Shown piece after piece: positions 8,033-9,941 of a stretch of 9,941 nucleotides of DNA. This DNA is from Candidatus Cloacimonadota bacterium (GTDB taxonomy: Bacteria > Cloacimonadota > Cloacimonadia > Cloacimonadales > Cloacimonadaceae): NCBI GenBank assembly GCA_028683635.1, contig JAQUHL010000039.1:1-9941 (forward strand), read 5' to 3'. The translations under genes were made by a program, and so were the position numbers. How positions within the stretch are numbered: the stretch's first letter is position 1; every line of letters begins with the position of its first letter. The notes below the pieces were generated by a model, which searched no databases, had not been told where the DNA came from, and saw only the letters and a list, made by a program, of their open reading frames with translations.

Positions 8033-8066
8033 CCCTTAAGAGCGCTCAATGAAGCGCTCCTAAGGG
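8033..8066 (+). terminator. Hairpin 12 bases after the VOC gene; candidate terminator
   Basis: A 14-bp stem (CCCTTAAGAGCGCT with AGCGCTCCTAAGGG, one A-C mismatch) closes a 6-base loop, CAATGA. No T-tract follows, so intrinsic termination is uncertain. The position directly after the stop codon favours a 3'-end role. Confidence 0.5.
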
Positions 8067-8235
8067 TACTTGGAAACCTGGATCTGCTTGCCAGGCGTTG
8101 CAAGCGGGATCAATTATTGGAGTATTTGGCGCAGACACAATCAGGAGCAACTCACTCCACGTTGCCGTGCTATCTGAAATGCCGTCCTGATGGGACCGGA
8201 GTGCAAGTCATCGGCGTTCACACCTTGTTCACATT
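8067..8235 (+). other. Intergenic stretch with no supported feature
   Basis: This is the first unexplained part of the 450-base gap between the VOC and GLUG genes. A 78-codon frame runs through it from 8030, but it starts inside the hairpin, ends inside the dispersed repeat, has no ribosome binding site and shows no recognisable domain. It could be relic coding DNA. I see no RNA gene or riboswitch. Confidence 0.5.
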
Positions 8236-8371
8236 AAGACCGTTGCACATCACGATTTGTCGATAGACAAACTTCCAGATATGCTGGTTGTGAGGCATAT
8301 TTATGTAAATCTATTCCCGCCCTCCACCCTAAAAGGAGTAGTGTTTCGCCCTACAACCCATTTTTCAATAG
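8236..8371 (-). repeat. Dispersed intergenic repeat, copy B (inverted relative to copy A)
   Basis: The reverse complement matches both arms of copy A. The spacer between the arms is longer here (about 38 bases, 8298-8335) than in copy A. It holds two small inverted repeats: TTTGTC-GATA-GACAAA at 8256-8271, and ATATGC with GCATAT around a 10-base loop at 8279-8300. With copy A it forms a ~100-base inverted repeat flanking the VOC gene; with the copy at 9911 it forms a direct repeat flanking the GLUG gene. Confidence 0.75.
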
Positions 8372-8402
8372 ACTTAGGCAGTAAAAAAAACCGGGAAAAG
8401 GC

Positions 8403-8436
8403 TTGACAAATAATCAGCCGGGAAAAAGATTACAAT
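8403..8436 (+). promoter_or_regulatory. Candidate promoter of the GLUG-repeat gene
   Basis: A perfect TTGACA (8403-8408) and a TACAAT (8431-8436) lie upstream of the gene, which would give a leader of about 28 bases. The 22-base spacer is too long for a standard housekeeping sigma promoter, so one of the two boxes may be coincidental. A nine-base direct repeat CCGGGAAAA (8391-8399 and 8418-8426) brackets the -35 box and could be an operator. An A8 run precedes it at 8383-8390. Confidence 0.35.
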
Positions 8437-8470
8437 ATTAAACATCGAATTTCAAAACGAGGATAACAAG

Positions 8471-9904
8471 ATGAGAATGAGCTACTTAAGAATCACGTTT
8501 TTTGCGCTGGCGTTTCTGCTTTGTTCTTCAGTACTGCTGGCACAGTTTTCCGGAGGCAGTGGAACAGAGGAAGATCCTTACCAGGTGGCTACGGCGGATG
8601 AATTGAACAACGTGCGCAACTACCCAACGGCGCACTTTATTCAGACTGCAGATCTCGATCTTTACGTGCCCCCGTATTCAAATGCTCTGGGATGGGAGCC
8701 AATCTGCACAACAGATCCTTTTTCCGGAGTTTATGATGGAAACGGTTTCAAGATCCTTTACATGTACATCAATAATACCACCCAACCGACCTTGGGTCTC
8801 TTTGGAAAAATCCAAAATGCCCAGCTTAGGGACATCACGCTGCAAGGGTTTTTCATACTATGTGATTATGCCGCGGGTGCTTTGGTGGGAATAAGCGAAT
8901 CCTCGCTTATCTTAAGCTGCACGGTGAGGGGAGAAATAAGTGGGTTAGGCCAGGACATCGGAGGAATTGCCGGACGCCTGCTGAGTGGTAGTACGATGCA
9001 GGACTGCCTGGCCATCGTTACCCTGGAAGGAGAAAATTACTGCGGTCTTCTCACCGGCTGGGCAAACTACTCTTCCATCGAGAACTGCGATGCTTATGGA
9101 TCTGTATGGGGCTGGGATGGCTTGGGAGGATTAGTGGGAGATCTGGTGAGTACTCCATTGCAAGAATGCCATGCAGAGGTTGAGATCACGGGACATTCTG
9201 CCATAGGCGGCCTGGCAGGTAGTGCGAAAATATCCTCAGTGATCTCCAATTGCAGTGCTCGTTGCAGACTTACCGGAACAGCTGCAATCGGAGGACTTGT
9301 GGGTAGCCTTGTTACAGGCGCCCAAATAGTTAATTGCTACTCAGCCTCAGAATTTGTGTGTGATGGAACCATTGGAGGGATTGCCGGATTCCTGAACGAT
9401 GGGCAGATCACTGCCAGCTACTGGAATTCCGATCTTGTGCAAAACACAGTCAATCCTTATGGTGAGGCAAGAACAACCGTCCAGATGACCTATCCTTATG
9501 ACGCAAACACTTACGTAGGCTGGGATTTTGCCGAAATCTGGCATCACGATACAGACCATTCGATCAATTCCGGATACCCTTTTTTGGATTATCCGTGGGT
9601 GAGCATTCCTTCCGATGCGGTTCCTGCCTTGTCTTTCAGATTGAACTGCTATCCCAATCCCTTCAAGATTAACACAAACTTCGAGTTTGAACTTGCAAAA
9701 GGTGGCGTTCCGGAATTTGGAATTTATAACCTGAAAGGGCAGCTCGTGAAAAAATACTCCGGCTCATATTTTCCTGCCGGGAAGTCCACCCTCACCTGGA
9801 ATGGCCTGAGTGATTCCGGCACAAAACTGGCTTCAGGAATCTACTTTCTCCGGATGAATGTATCAGGAAAAACCCTCACTCAAAAACTCATTCTCATGAA
9901 ATAG
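8471..9904 (+). CDS. Secreted GLUG-repeat protein with type IX sorting domain
   Basis: 477 aa. GAGGA at 8459-8463, seven bases before ATG 8471, supports this start. The signal peptide (residues 1-24) ends at VLLA/QF; C18 is not in a lipobox. GSGTEEDPYQVATADEL (~29-45) is the usual opening of GLUG/filamentous-type surface proteins, followed by FSGVYDGNGFKI. Seven GLUG-type turns (G-G-L/I-V/A-G) start near residues 134, 163, 191, 218, 245, 273 and 301, a regular ~28-residue period. Each interval also carries a cysteine (150, 179, 206, 233, 261, 289) at a matching place. A typical post-repeat segment (YVGWDFAEIWHHD, ~348-360) leads to the sorting domain at ~388-477 (YPNPFKI, IYNLKGQLVKK, ASGIYFLRM). 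Likely a surface-exposed beta-solenoid, possibly an adhesin; ligand unknown. Transcribed on its own, judging from the 450-base upstream gap. Confidence 0.88.
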   Translation: MRMSYLRITFFALAFLLCSSVLLAQFSGGSGTEEDPYQVATADELNNVRNYPTAHFIQTADLDLYVPPYSNALGWEPICTTDPFSGVYDGNGFKILYMYINNTTQPTLGLFGKIQNAQLRDITLQGFFILCDYAAGALVGISESSLILSCTVRGEISGLGQDIGGIAGRLLSGSTMQDCLAIVTLEGENYCGLLTGWANYSSIENCDAYGSVWGWDGLGGLVGDLVSTPLQECHAEVEITGHSAIGGLAGSAKISSVISNCSARCRLTGTAAIGGLVGSLVTGAQIVNCYSASEFVCDGTIGGIAGFLNDGQITASYWNSDLVQNTVNPYGEARTTVQMTYPYDANTYVGWDFAEIWHHDTDHSINSGYPFLDYPWVSIPSDAVPALSFRLNCYPNPFKINTNFEFELAKGGVPEFGIYNLKGQLVKKYSGSYFPAGKSTLTWNGLSDSGTKLASGIYFLRMNVSGKTLTQKLILMK

Positions 9905-9910
9905 TACAGA

Positions 9911-9941
9911 AAGACCGTTGCACATCCCGATTTGTCGATAT
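9911..9941 (-). repeat. Dispersed intergenic repeat, copy C (truncated by window edge)
   Basis: It begins six bases after the GLUG gene's stop. AAGACCGTTGCACAT followed by CGATTTGTCGATA matches copy B in the same orientation, with one base difference, until the window ends. Confidence 0.7.

Noticed and set aside
8030..8266. 78-codon frame after the VOC gene
   Set aside because: It starts inside the hairpin, has no Shine-Dalgarno, ends within the dispersed repeat and shows no domain or membrane pattern.

Overview
The window looks like bacterial chromosome from a lineage that makes large secreted right-handed beta-helix proteins carrying type IX secretion (Por) C-terminal sorting domains. All four long proteins end in the same kind of module, about 90 residues with a PNPF motif, an (I/V)YN(L/V)KGQLV motif, SG(I/V)YF, and a terminal basic or hydrophobic stretch. 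This style, together with GLUG repeats and stacked beta-helix repeats, is what I associate with Candidatus Cloacimonadota (Cloacimonetes). Other Bacteroidota/FCB-type lineages (Marinimicrobia, Fibrobacterota, Ignavibacteria) use similar modules, so the phylum call is inference. There is no rRNA, tRNA, CRISPR array or transposase gene in the window.

Layout, all genes on the + strand: (1) 1-2565, the 3' part of a secreted beta-helix protein whose start lies left of the window. (2) A strong hairpin at 2581-2612. (3) 2639-5008 and 5020-7353, two tandem paralogous secreted proteins with a two-beta-helix architecture, arranged like a translationally coupled pair. (4) 7354-7588, an intergenic region with the first copy of a dispersed repeat. 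(5) 7589-8020, a small cytosolic VOC/PhnB-like protein, followed by a hairpin. (6) 8021-8470, a 450-base gene-free stretch with a second, inverted copy of the repeat and a candidate promoter. (7) 8471-9904, a secreted GLUG-repeat protein. (8) A third, truncated repeat copy running off the right edge.

The most interesting feature is the tandem paralog pair. The genes align without net gaps at a constant offset of 2345 bases. They are about 98% identical at DNA level at the 5' end (178 bases) and the 3' end (about 695 bases), but the 1.4 kb between has diverged strongly, including at silent sites and in base composition. This mosaic fits gene conversion or recombinational cassette exchange in a surface protein. 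The first paralog also has an uninterrupted run of nine G in its coding sequence, a possible slippage site. The dispersed repeat flanks the VOC gene as inverted copies and the GLUG gene as direct copies, so the intergenic regions could be recombination points.

Functionally, the four large proteins are probably exported by Sec, crossed over the outer membrane by a type IX system, and displayed or released as adhesins or polysaccharide-binding/processing proteins. No catalytic motif allows an enzyme assignment. The VOC protein is unrelated to secretion as far as can be seen.
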